DNA of 64,000 nt from Pseudobdellovibrionaceae bacterium (GTDB lineage Bacteria; Bdellovibrionota; Bdellovibrionia; Bdellovibrionales; UBA1609), in assembly GCA_023898385.1 (NCBI GenBank), contig CP060220.1:2666001-2730000 (forward strand). The letters are read 5' to 3'. The notes under the pieces were generated by a model. The model saw nothing but the letters and a program-made list of their open reading frames with translations. It had not been told where the DNA came from and made no database searches. The translations under genes and the position numbers were made by a program. Every line of letters starts with the position of its first letter. Position 1 is the first letter of the stretch. Shown here in pieces: positions 25,424-32,970 of this stretch.

Positions 25424-26192
25424 AGGTCTGACAAATGTGGTGACCGATATGGGTGGTGGCCTACTTTTTTTGGGTGATGTTTTTAGGGTCGCCGTAAAAA
25501 AGCCACCGAGTCTTCATATCGTTTCTGAACAAATTTGGCGCGTGACAACCCAAAGCGTATCAACCACGGCCATGGCTGGTTTTTTTGTGGGGGCGATCTC
25601 CACGGTGCAATTCACTTTGCAGGTAAAGGAGTTTGGGGCGCTTGGATATTTGGGTGGTCTCTCAACAAGCGGCACCATCCGAGAGGTGGGGCCACTCTTG
25701 ATTGCCTTTATGTTGAGTGGAAAGGTGGGTGCCTTTACTTCAGCGGAGTTGGGGACGATGCGGGTGACCGAACAGATTGATGCCATTCGGTGTCTGGGCG
25801 CCAATCCCCTTCAAGAAATCATCTTGCCACGTTTTTTGGGTATTATAGTTTCCAGCTTCTTTTTGCTCGCAGCTGGGTTGATGATGTCCATATTAGGTGG
25901 GCTATTGATGGGAATGGTTTTTTCAGGAATCAATCCCGATGAGTATTTGCGCCATATTCCGACCATTGTCACTTGGTCATCTATCGTGAGTGGGCTGTTT
26001 AAATGTTTTGTATTTGCTTTCGTTTTGGCTTCCATCTGTACTTATAAAGGATACACGACCACCGGCGGCGCCAAGGGTGTTGGGCGGTCGGTGGTGAACA
26101 CGGCAGTGGCGACCATGGTCGGGATTGTTGTTGCAGATTGGCTGACTAGTTTTATGGGTGAAATTGCAATGAGGTTGTTTCTCGGGGAGTGA
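25416..26192 (+). CDS. mlaE: MlaE-like permease, first copy
   Basis: The 258-residue product is a MlaE/YrbE-type permease with about six membrane segments and the conserved GKVGAFTSAELGTMRVTEQI motif. The family mark 'TEQIDAIRCLGANP' is present. It overlaps the ATPase gene by 8 bp and the second permease by 4 bp (GTGA). In MlaFEDB two identical MlaE subunits form the core; here the second copy is a different sequence. Confidence 0.93.
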   Translation: MVKGLTNVVTDMGGGLLFLGDVFRVAVKKPPSLHIVSEQIWRVTTQSVSTTAMAGFFVGAISTVQFTLQVKEFGALGYLGGLSTSGTIREVGPLLIAFMLSGKVGAFTSAELGTMRVTEQIDAIRCLGANPLQEIILPRFLGIIVSSFFLLAAGLMMSILGGLLMGMVFSGINPDEYLRHIPTIVTWSSIVSGLFKCFVFAFVLASICTYKGYTTTGGAKGVGRSVVNTAVATMVGIVVADWLTSFMGEIAMRLFLGE

Positions 26193-26968
26193 CTTTGGTA
26201 TCAGCGTTGGGAAATCACATCATCAATACTTTCTCTGCACTTGGAGAAATGGTGGACCTTGTCTCAAAGACAATAGCGTACACAGTCAGGCCCCCATATA
26301 GATTTAAAGATATAGTGCACCAATTGCATTTCGTCGCCGTTGAGAGCGCACCCATTGTGATACTCTGTGTGTGTTTTGCGGCAGTTGTGACTATTATTGA
26401 AGCCTCATTCCACATGAAAATGGTGGTTCAAAATGATGCCCTTGTGCCGGGTTTTGCAGCACTTTTAATCTTGCGTGAACTGGGTGCTGTTGTTGCCGCG
26501 TTACTTGTGACATCACGAGTCGGGGCTGGCTTGGCCGCAGAAGTGGGTTCGATGCAAATAACAGAACAAATTGATGCCTTGCGGATGTTGGGAATCAACC
26601 CCATTCGATTTTTGGTGGTGCCACGATTCGTAGCCTGTGTGCTTGGTGGCTTTGTTCTTTCCATATTGGCCAATCTTATTTGTCTCTATGCCGCCATGTT
26701 GGTGAGTCAATTTATGTTGGGTTACTCACCAGGTGGTTTTTTAATGGGAATGCGAGCCTTCGTTGATTTTAAAGATCTCGTTTTTGCCGTGATCAAGGGC
26801 ACTGTATTTGGAGCGGTGATTCCATTGTTCAGCTGCTACTATGGGTTTCGATGTCAGTCTGGAGCTGAGGGTGTGGGCTTGGCCACCACCCGAAGTGTAG
26901 TCGCTACATCCGTGGCCATTATTGTTTTGGATTTTTTATTGGGTTGGTTGTTTTCATACTTTTACTAA
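26189..26968 (+). CDS. mlaE: MlaE-like permease, second copy
   Basis: The 259-residue product has the same layout, with SRVGAGLAAEVGSMQITEQ and DALRMLGINPIRFLVVPR. It is clearly related to the 25416 copy but well diverged. The GTG start overlaps the stop of the first permease. The mlaD-like gene follows after 12 bp with a good AAGGAAGAGG ribosome site. No MlaB-like STAS protein gene is in the operon. Confidence 0.93.
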   Translation: MTLVSALGNHIINTFSALGEMVDLVSKTIAYTVRPPYRFKDIVHQLHFVAVESAPIVILCVCFAAVVTIIEASFHMKMVVQNDALVPGFAALLILRELGAVVAALLVTSRVGAGLAAEVGSMQITEQIDALRMLGINPIRFLVVPRFVACVLGGFVLSILANLICLYAAMLVSQFMLGYSPGGFLMGMRAFVDFKDLVFAVIKGTVFGAVIPLFSCYYGFRCQSGAEGVGLATTRSVVATSVAIIVLDFLLGWLFSYFY

Positions 26969-26980
26969 GGAAGAGGAATA

Positions 26981-27754
26981 ATGAAACCAGAAACGAAAGT
27001 AGGCTTACTTTTTATATTATCAATGATCTTGGTGGTGGTTTTTGGCTATTACCTGGGCGTGCTTAATCCCTTCTCTAATAGCAGAGACGTATATGTGGGT
27101 TTCAATTTTGCCGGCGGCATAGAGGTGGGCTCACCCGTTCGGGTCATGGGTGTTAAAGTGGGCAAGGTGAAGGCCGTGGATTTCATGCCGCAGATGAAGG
27201 TGGGCGGCGAGGAAGTTAAGCTTCGCGTCAAAATCTCTGTGGATCGCATGGCGTGGGAATCCGTACGGGAGGACAGTCAATTTTACATTAACTTGGCTGG
27301 CGTCATCGGCGAGAAATTCTTAGAAATTACACCAGGTTCCATTGAACAGCCGGCTCTTAAAGCGGGCGCTACGGTGCGCGGCGTCGATCCGCCAAGGATT
27401 GACCAATTGATTTCTCAAAGTTACGGATTGGCGGGCAAGATATTGGAGTTTGTTGAGACAAATGAAGGGTCAGTGATCGACACGATCAATACCCTTAATA
27501 AGTTGGTGGTCAATTTTGATCAACTGTTGAAGCAGTTGGAGTCTACCAGCAGTAAGGCAGATCTTATAAAGCTGCTACGCAATATGACGGTGCTTACCGA
27601 TGACCTTGTGTATTTCACCGGTGAGCTTCGTGGTCCGGAGGGGCAGAAAACTTTGAAGCTCGTCAATCAGTTGATTTGGCGGCTAGATGAACTTGATGCG
27701 AAGGCCATCAAAAAGTTTCTGCAAGACGAGGGCATTAAAGCTAAATTATTTTAG
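26981..27754 (+). CDS. mlaD: MCE-domain lipid-binding protein MlaD-like
   Basis: The 257-residue product has an N-terminal membrane helix (~7-27) and one MCE domain (~37-118) starting at DVYVGFNFAGGIEVGSPVRV. A long helical tail follows. MCE proteins form hexameric rings that ferry phospholipids between inner and outer membranes. It is longer than E. coli MlaD at the C-terminus. It closes the F-F-E-E-D operon and precedes a beta-barrel gene. Confidence 0.92.
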   Translation: MKPETKVGLLFILSMILVVVFGYYLGVLNPFSNSRDVYVGFNFAGGIEVGSPVRVMGVKVGKVKAVDFMPQMKVGGEEVKLRVKISVDRMAWESVREDSQFYINLAGVIGEKFLEITPGSIEQPALKAGATVRGVDPPRIDQLISQSYGLAGKILEFVETNEGSVIDTINTLNKLVVNFDQLLKQLESTSSKADLIKLLRNMTVLTDDLVYFTGELRGPEGQKTLKLVNQLIWRLDELDAKAIKKFLQDEGIKAKLF

Positions 27755-27787
27755 CGCAAATGGGGCAATAGCGTAGGGGAGGTTAGT

Positions 27788-28402
27788 TTGATTAGGCGAG
27801 TTGTAGTTTCGATATCTATATGTATGGCGGTTTTTTCTTTAGCCAATGGGGCTAATGCGGCCATTTTAGTGGAAGAGGCGGGGCAATCGCTTTATTCAGC
27901 ATCCGAAACAAAAATTTCTTCGGATGTCCTCGACTTTAGGTCCCATCGGCGGGTGGGATTTGGTTGGGCCGCAGCAGGAGCACTGGGGCTTTTGGGTTTG
28001 CAGTTGGAGTTGAACTTCACTCCAGATGTGAGTGTTGTTGGTGGATTCGGAATATCCCGCGGCTTTCAGGCGTTCTCATTTCAGGTAAAAAGAGTGTTAG
28101 CTGGAAAATGGTTTGCTCCTTATGTCGCTGGCGGATTTGCCCGCTGGTACAATGTGGGACACAACGGAGCCATGGTAGATTCTAGCCCCGACTTTCTTAG
28201 CCAAAGATTTTTATCTGAGACCGAGCGTCAGACGGGTCAGTTTGGTGAAAACATGATATTCCCATCGGCGGGTATTCAATATCTACAATTATCTGGTGAT
28301 TGGGCCGGAGCTTCTTTGTATGCCGAGGTGATGATGATGATTGATATGGATGACTTTGTCGCCGCTCCCACAGCCGGTTTGGGAATGATGTACTACTTTT
28401 AA
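27788..28402 (+). CDS. Predicted small outer-membrane beta-barrel protein
   Basis: A TTG start is supported by GGGGAGG upstream. The 204-residue product has a signal peptide (to about ANA/A-ILVEE) and alternating hydrophobic strands ending with aromatic Phe (GLGMMYYF), the usual C-terminal barrel signal. It follows mlaD by 33 bp and is followed by a strong terminator, so it may be co-transcribed with the lipid transporter and act at its outer-membrane end. No specific family is recognised. Confidence 0.75.
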   Translation: MIRRVVVSISICMAVFSLANGANAAILVEEAGQSLYSASETKISSDVLDFRSHRRVGFGWAAAGALGLLGLQLELNFTPDVSVVGGFGISRGFQAFSFQVKRVLAGKWFAPYVAGGFARWYNVGHNGAMVDSSPDFLSQRFLSETERQTGQFGENMIFPSAGIQYLQLSGDWAGASLYAEVMMMIDMDDFVAAPTAGLGMMYYF

Positions 28403-28430
28403 CTGGATCGTATTCGTCGCAGTTTTGGGT

Positions 28431-28465
28431 AAAAAAAAACCCTCGGCAAAGCCGAGGGTTTTTTT
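28431..28465. terminator. Bidirectional rho-independent terminator
   Basis: A 9-bp stem ACCCTCGGC-AAA-GCCGAGGGT is flanked by nine A on the left and seven T on the right, so it works in both directions. It separates the convergent barrel gene (27788-28402) and the histone-like gene (28484-28693). Confidence 0.95.
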
Positions 28466-28483
28466 GTCTTAAGTAGTAATAAA

Positions 28484-28693
28484 TTACTTCTTACGACGAG
28501 CAGTTTTCTTAGCTGCTTTCTTGCGAGTGGCTTTTTTAGCAGCCTTCTTGCGAGTAGCTTTTTTAGCTGTTTTCTTTGCAGCTTTTTTGCGAGTAGCTTT
28601 TTTAGCTGTTTTCTTAGCTGCTTTTTTACGAGTAGCTTTCTTTGCAGTTGTAGTTGTCTTCTTAGCGGCTTTTTTTCTTTTCTTCGCTGCCAT
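28484..28693 (-). CDS. Histone H1-like Lys/Ala-rich DNA-binding protein
   Basis: The ATG at 28693 is used because AGGAGGATATAC stands directly before it. The 69-residue product is almost only Lys, Ala, Thr and Arg. Repeats of the type AKKATRKKAAKKT recur with a period near 13 residues. Such proteins resemble the C-terminal tail of eukaryotic H1 and bacterial Hc1/AlgP-like proteins, and bind DNA through charge. It is likely a nucleoid protein. The internal repeats could expand or shrink by slippage. Confidence 0.85.
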   Translation of the reverse strand: MAAKKRKKAAKKTTTTAKKATRKKAAKKTAKKATRKKAAKKTAKKATRKKAAKKATRKKAAKKTARRKK

Positions 28694-28833
28694 GTATATC
28701 CTCCTGGGATGTGTTCTTTGTTGTTTACCAAAGTTGGTTACATCTAAAAGTGTACCCACGTGACTCTATTCGTCAATCAAAAATATTTCTTTAGCTTTTT
28801 TTTTGCATGAAGGGTGTTTTGTGGAGGTGAACA

Positions 28834-29580
28834 GTGAGTTGGATAATTCTCATTCAAATTGTATCCGGATACTGTTTTTTTGTCCGAACATTAGACAATT
28901 TCGCACGAGAACTGGAAATTTCAGCAAGTATGCTGACAAAATTTGGCACTGCATATTCCGTATGGGTTATTTTAGGAGTCAAAATTTTGTCTTTATCATC
29001 TTCATCACTTGCATGTTGGATTCTGGTACCCACCCTCTTACCCTTTGTTATCAAGGCATTCCGAGTTTGGTGGTGGAAAAAAAACTTAGCTAAGCAGTTT
29101 TATTTATTCATCAATGAAATTGTTTTGAACATGCACTCGGGGATGTCTTTGCGGCAATCAATGCGGATGATTTTGCCACAAACGCACCCCAGATTTCGCA
29201 AAAGATTGGAAAAATTGACGGAATTTGTTGTTTTTTCGCCACACATTTCGCCAAAAACTTTTCTGCCCGAAGAGTGTGAATTGATCTCTGTACTAAAAAA
29301 AATAGATCAAGAGACTCATTCGGGACTTCAGCACATCGAAAATTACCGGAGAAAACTAAAAATCACTTTAGATTTTCGACATAGGTCCGGACAAATTTTG
29401 GGTCAAATTCGTCTTCAAGCCATCATCTTGAGTGTTTTGTATTCCATCTTGTTGGCCTATTCGATTCAGCAACGATCGTTTTTTGAATATTTGGAGCTCA
29501 CTTTTCTATCCATTGGACTCTTCATGTTTGGTTTATTGTGGATATTTTGGGCAGGTCGGAGAATTAAATGGAAGATTTAG
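28834..29580 (+). CDS. Diverged TadB-like (T2SS-F) membrane protein
   Basis: A GTG start follows GGAGG. The 248-residue product has N-terminal membrane helices (~50-75), a T2SS-F-like helical segment (NEIVLNMHSGMSLRQSMRM, ~95-115) and two C-terminal helices (~190-240), the TadB layout. It is far diverged from the TadB-like protein at 3314-4192. The next gene, TadC-like, overlaps it by 13 bp. No ATPase, pilin or secretin is nearby, so the pair may serve the Tad locus earlier in this window or another one elsewhere. Confidence 0.7.
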   Translation: MSWIILIQIVSGYCFFVRTLDNFARELEISASMLTKFGTAYSVWVILGVKILSLSSSSLACWILVPTLLPFVIKAFRVWWWKKNLAKQFYLFINEIVLNMHSGMSLRQSMRMILPQTHPRFRKRLEKLTEFVVFSPHISPKTFLPEECELISVLKKIDQETHSGLQHIENYRRKLKITLDFRHRSGQILGQIRLQAIILSVLYSILLAYSIQQRSFFEYLELTFLSIGLFMFGLLWIFWAGRRIKWKI

Positions 29581-29999
29581 CGCCGCCACTGAAGTTCGTA
29601 CTCGCTCTTCGCGTGGGCCTTGAGAGCGGAAACAGCGTGAGTTCCACGATTCAGAGATACACGAAGGCCCACCGAGATGACTTTTCTCAGGCGCTGGAGA
29701 GGATGTTGTTCGATAGGAACCGCGGTATTGAAAATCCGGATTGGATAAATTCAATGCCGAGTGTCTACCGGCGAGCGATTGTTCGATTGATCATCCGGGG
29801 ACTGCACGGGCAGCCGATTCTCACTGAAGTTGCGGCCATTGAAGCGGAACTTGTTGCGGCCTGTGATATTGAAATTGAATCCACTTTGCAACGACTTCCC
29901 GTGATCACTTTGATTCCATTGTTGCTGATTCAGTTTCCAGCATTTTTGATCTTACTCATCGGCCCACTTCTGGGCCAACTCATTAAGGGGTTACAATAA
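29568..29999 (+). CDS. Short TadC-like (T2SS-F) membrane protein
   Basis: The 143-residue product matches a T2SS-F half: LALRVGLESGNSVSSTIQRY near the start, IRGLHGQPILTEVAAIEAEL in the middle, and a hydrophobic pair (LIPLLLIQFPAFLILLIGPLLG) at the end. It lacks the N-terminal membrane helices of full TadC and is about half the usual length. It overlaps the previous gene by 13 bp and the next by the TAATG junction. It would need its partner to form a platform. Confidence 0.68.
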   Translation: MEDLAPPLKFVLALRVGLESGNSVSSTIQRYTKAHRDDFSQALERMLFDRNRGIENPDWINSMPSVYRRAIVRLIIRGLHGQPILTEVAAIEAELVAACDIEIESTLQRLPVITLIPLLLIQFPAFLILLIGPLLGQLIKGLQ

Positions 30000-30394
30000 T
30001 GGATACATATAAAATTTCAATTTTCTTCGGTGCTGTGTTGTTGTTGGTTGGCTCGTTCACGCGGGCTGAAATCCCTGAAAAATCTGAAATTGATACCAAT
30101 CAATTGGTTGCCATTCGTGCCCTACAGCAGGAGAAGCTCGCCAGCGAAGAGATTAAAATTTGGCAACGGGCCTGTAAAAATCAAAAAGACCTTGGGTTCC
30201 CCCCAACCTTTTGTTATGCGGCCCCAGAAGCCAATCATTACGAACTGGATCGACGGTGTATCGCTACAGCAAAAAAGCTGTCCTCTGAGAAACTGATCTA
30301 TCGATTTTTGCAAGCACCCAAAGTCTCAGATTTGTGTCGGCGACATCTGGAGGCGCGGCGTAAGATTCTTGTGTACAAGAAATTATTGCCTTAA
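29999..30394 (+). CDS. Small exported protein with Cys, function unknown
   Basis: The 131-residue product begins with a signal peptide (ISIFFGAVLLLVGSFTRA-E). The mature part is helical and charged with four Cys (ACKNQ, TFCYA, RRCIA, DLCRR) that could form two disulfides in the periplasm. Its start overlaps the TadC-like stop (TAATG), so it belongs to this orphan cluster. No family is recognised. A periplasmic partner of the membrane pair is plausible. Confidence 0.7.
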   Translation: MDTYKISIFFGAVLLLVGSFTRAEIPEKSEIDTNQLVAIRALQQEKLASEEIKIWQRACKNQKDLGFPPTFCYAAPEANHYELDRRCIATAKKLSSEKLIYRFLQAPKVSDLCRRHLEARRKILVYKKLLP

Positions 30395-30426
30395 TTTTTG
30401 GCAGTAATCTTGAAAGTAATAAGGTT

Positions 30427-31500
30427 ATGAGAACGTCAATGGTTCCAGAGAAAATGCCTTATCAACTTGAAAAATGGCTCGGACAGGGCACGAGCGCTAC
30501 TGTGTTTCTAGCTAGCCGAGTGGACGAGGTGTCCGGAGCGCGACAGCAGGTGGCCATCAAGTTTCTTAATTCCGAGAAGTTGGTCGAGGCATGGAGACAA
30601 GAGCTTCAAAGTTTGCAACAAGTGGATTCCCCCTATTGCCTCCGCTTGTTGGGATTTGAGCGCTTTTCCGGCAAGCCAGCAATCATCTTGGAATATGTAG
30701 AGGGATTAAGTCTTCGGCAATTGGCAGAATGGGGGCCCCTATCTGAGGATCTAATGGTAGAAATCATCGCTCAAGCTCAACAGGGGCTTAAAGACTTAAA
30801 TCAAAGAGGACTTAATCACGGAGATTTGAGCCCCGCTAATATGATGATAAATACATCGGGGCAGGTGAAACTTTTAGATTTTGGATTGGCAAACAGTTCA
30901 CCCCAAGGACGACAATTTACTCCACCCTTCGCGGCCCCTGAAGTTTTATATGGCGAACCTCACAACTTGTATGCCGACTATTTCAGCCTGGGCCTGGTTA
31001 TGTCGTTTCTGGGTTTTTCTCAAAAAAAACTTACAGGATTGTTACACCCCGAGCCTCATCGGCGCACGGGTTTAGCCAGCGAATCTTGTCAGGAACTGCG
31101 TCAGGTCTTGGGAGAACTAGTAAAAAGTAGAATGCAGGAACTTGCAGACAGAGAAGCCAAAACCAAGGTCCAAGAACAGCAAAGATCTCATCCTTATTAC
31201 GCCTTTGGAGTGCTTACATCTATTATATATATTTTTTTAGTTATGGTGCCGGGATCGCAGTCCTGGTCCATGGTCGTGCCTGGCGAAGGCCAGGCACGGC
31301 TTTCCGTATATACAAATGAATGGACCGAAGTCTATTTAGATGGCCAGCGTCTTGGTTACTCACCTATTAAAAACCTTGCCATCAAACCGGGTGCCCATCG
31401 TCTGAATTGGAATCGGAAAAATAACTCTGGCGAGTCTACGCTGACCATTTTGCCCGAAGAGAGTCTAGTTCTGGGCGATCAAGATTTTGTTGGTTTCTAG
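30427..31500 (+). CDS. Membrane-bound Ser/Thr kinase with C-terminal PEGA-like domain
   Basis: The 357-residue product has a Hanks-type kinase domain: Gly loop GQGTSATVF, Lys45 in VAIKFL, catalytic loop HGDLSPANM (His131-Asp133, Asn138), DFG 151-153 and APE at ~170. HRD is HGD, so it lacks the regulatory Arg. A membrane helix (~257-276) and a PEGA-like domain (VYLDGQRLGYSPI) follow. It closes the orphan T2SS-F cluster after 32 bp. Family knowledge suggests sensing outside and phosphorylation inside; the target is unknown. Confidence 0.88.
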   Translation: MRTSMVPEKMPYQLEKWLGQGTSATVFLASRVDEVSGARQQVAIKFLNSEKLVEAWRQELQSLQQVDSPYCLRLLGFERFSGKPAIILEYVEGLSLRQLAEWGPLSEDLMVEIIAQAQQGLKDLNQRGLNHGDLSPANMMINTSGQVKLLDFGLANSSPQGRQFTPPFAAPEVLYGEPHNLYADYFSLGLVMSFLGFSQKKLTGLLHPEPHRRTGLASESCQELRQVLGELVKSRMQELADREAKTKVQEQQRSHPYYAFGVLTSIIYIFLVMVPGSQSWSMVVPGEGQARLSVYTNEWTEVYLDGQRLGYSPIKNLAIKPGAHRLNWNRKNNSGESTLTILPEESLVLGDQDFVGF

Positions 31501-31565
31501 AATTATGTATTTAATCGAGGCGAAGTTTCACCTCTTTGACTAAGTCCTGGGGTCCACCTATTGTG

Positions 31566-31727
31566 AAGGCACGCTTCGAAGAAGCCAACCGCCGCGGGAG
31601 CCCACCTGCAAAAAGGCTCAGACATTCGTTCGGCAGCAGTGCTCGCTTTTAGCGAGCACTGCACCGATCCGAACTCGCTTTTTGCAGATGGGCTCCCGCG
31701 GCGGTTGGCTTCTTCGAAGCGTGCCTT
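31566..31727. repeat. Family B giant hairpin, copy 1 (B1): 49-bp arms, conserved loop
   Basis: Arms 31566-31614 and 31679-31727 pair over 49 bases with one mismatch. The 64-nt loop (31615-31678) is identical, base for base, to the loop of B2 and is in the same orientation. The loop folds by itself: GCAGTGCTCGC-TTTTA-GCGAGCACTGC (11 bp), inside a GTTCGG/CCGAAC pair. The outer arms are mostly different from B2. The right arm ends 12 bp before the uppP start codon. Confidence 0.94.
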
Positions 31728-31739
31728 TAGATTTTACTT

Positions 31740-32570
31740 TTGGAGTTGTTCTTGGATATTTTTCAGTCGATTTTTTTAGGGATCGTTCAGGGTCTTACTG
31801 AGTTTTTGCCCATTTCTAGTTCTGGGCACTTGGTAATTTTTCAAGAATTGCTAGGCGTGGAGCAGCACAGTATTGCTTTTGATGTAGCGGCTCATTTGGG
31901 GACCGTCTTGACGGTCATCACGCTCTATTTTGCAACTGTGCGCCAGATGCTTTGGGAGGTGATCACTTATCCTTCTCATCGACGGTTCACTCCTGGCATC
32001 AAGCTGATGTTATTGATCGTCGTGGGGAGTGTTCCAACAGCCATCATTGGTCTGAGTCTTAAGGATATGTTTGAGTCGTTGTTTTCTAATTTGTTGGCTG
32101 TGGGTATTTTTTTGACAATCACGGGTTTGATTTTGTTTTTAACTCGAAACAAGGCTCGCATTTCACGGCATATTGATGTGCATAGCCTCGAAGACGTAAA
32201 GGCCATGCACTACTGGCAGGCAGCACTTATTGGTGTGGCGCAAGGTATGGCTATCGCGCCTGGAATTAGTCGTTCGGGATCGACCATAGCAGCGGGCTTG
32301 GCACTGGGAATCGATCGAAAAACCACGGCGCTTTTTAGTTTTATGTTGTCATTGCCGGCAATTATGGGCGCTGGATTATTGCAGTTGCGTCATATTACCA
32401 GTTGGGATCACCAAGTGTTGTTGAGCTTAGGTGTGGGCTTTTTGACGGCCTATTTATCGGGTTTGATGGGCTTATGGGGAATTTTGTATTTTGTAAAAAA
32501 AGGCCGACTTGAATATTTTAGTTATTATCTTTGGGTTGTTGGGCCGGCAGTTATATTCTGGAGCCTATGA
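31740..32570 (+). CDS. uppP: Undecaprenyl-diphosphatase UppP/BacA
   Basis: The 276-residue product has about eight membrane helices and both family motifs: TEFLPISSSGHL near the start and APGISRSGSTIAAGL in the middle. It recycles undecaprenyl pyrophosphate, the lipid carrier of peptidoglycan, and confers bacitracin tolerance. The start is TTG (no ATG or GTG fits) and no clear Shine-Dalgarno sequence is visible between the hairpin B1 arm and the start. The gene is closely bracketed by B1 and B2. Confidence 0.95.
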   Translation: MELFLDIFQSIFLGIVQGLTEFLPISSSGHLVIFQELLGVEQHSIAFDVAAHLGTVLTVITLYFATVRQMLWEVITYPSHRRFTPGIKLMLLIVVGSVPTAIIGLSLKDMFESLFSNLLAVGIFLTITGLILFLTRNKARISRHIDVHSLEDVKAMHYWQAALIGVAQGMAIAPGISRSGSTIAAGLALGIDRKTTALFSFMLSLPAIMGAGLLQLRHITSWDHQVLLSLGVGFLTAYLSGLMGLWGILYFVKKGRLEYFSYYLWVVGPAVIFWSL

Positions 32571-32708
32571 GCCACCAGCCGCCGCGCCGGAACCCATCTG
32601 AAAAAAGGCTCAGACATTCGTTCGGCAGCAGTGCTCGCTTTTAGCGAGCACTGCACCGATCCGAACTCGCTTTTTGCAGATGGATTCTGGCGCGGCGGCT
32701 GGCGGATC
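32569..32708. repeat. Family B giant hairpin, copy 2 (B2): 38-bp arms, conserved loop
   Basis: Arms 32569-32606 and 32671-32708 pair at 33 of 38 positions. The 64-nt loop (32607-32670) is identical to the B1 loop, and the following 13 bases of the right arm are also shared (TTTTTGCAGATGG). The outer arm sequence is mostly not shared. The left arm begins within the uppP stop codon. It precedes the small gene at 32759 on the same strand. Confidence 0.9.
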
Positions 32709-32758
32709 ATGGGCATCCAAAGGGAATCCGATACCTTTTGGATGGGGAGGGGAAAGAT

Positions 32759-32968
32759 ATGGAAACTACAAAATCATGGAACTTGCAAAAAGAACAATTG
32801 GAAGTTCTCGAACAACTTGTTGAAGAGCTCATGAAAGACGAGCCCTGTGAGGATACGGTCAAGTCGTATATGGGTCAGACAGGGATTCCCTATACATCTG
32901 ATCCCATTGAGCGTATTAACGTTGTGTTGAGAGCCTTGAATTTTTCAGAACCAGAGAGAGAAGTTTAG
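32759..32968 (+). CDS. Small acidic protein upstream of the PLP enzyme, unknown
   Basis: The ATG at 32759 follows a good GGGGAGGGGAAAG ribosome site. The 69-residue product is charged and helical, with no signal or membrane segment (QKEQLEVLEQLVEELMKDE). It is 2 bp before the PLP enzyme gene, so translation is likely coupled. No family is recognised. Confidence 0.68.
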   Translation: METTKSWNLQKEQLEVLEQLVEELMKDEPCEDTVKSYMGQTGIPYTSDPIERINVVLRALNFSEPEREV

Positions 32969-32970
32969 TT

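Noticed and set aside
31566..32708. Integron gene cassette with attC sites around uppP
   Set aside because: The arms lack the RYYYAAC/GTTRRRY core sites, the loops are identical rather than variable, and no integrase is near.
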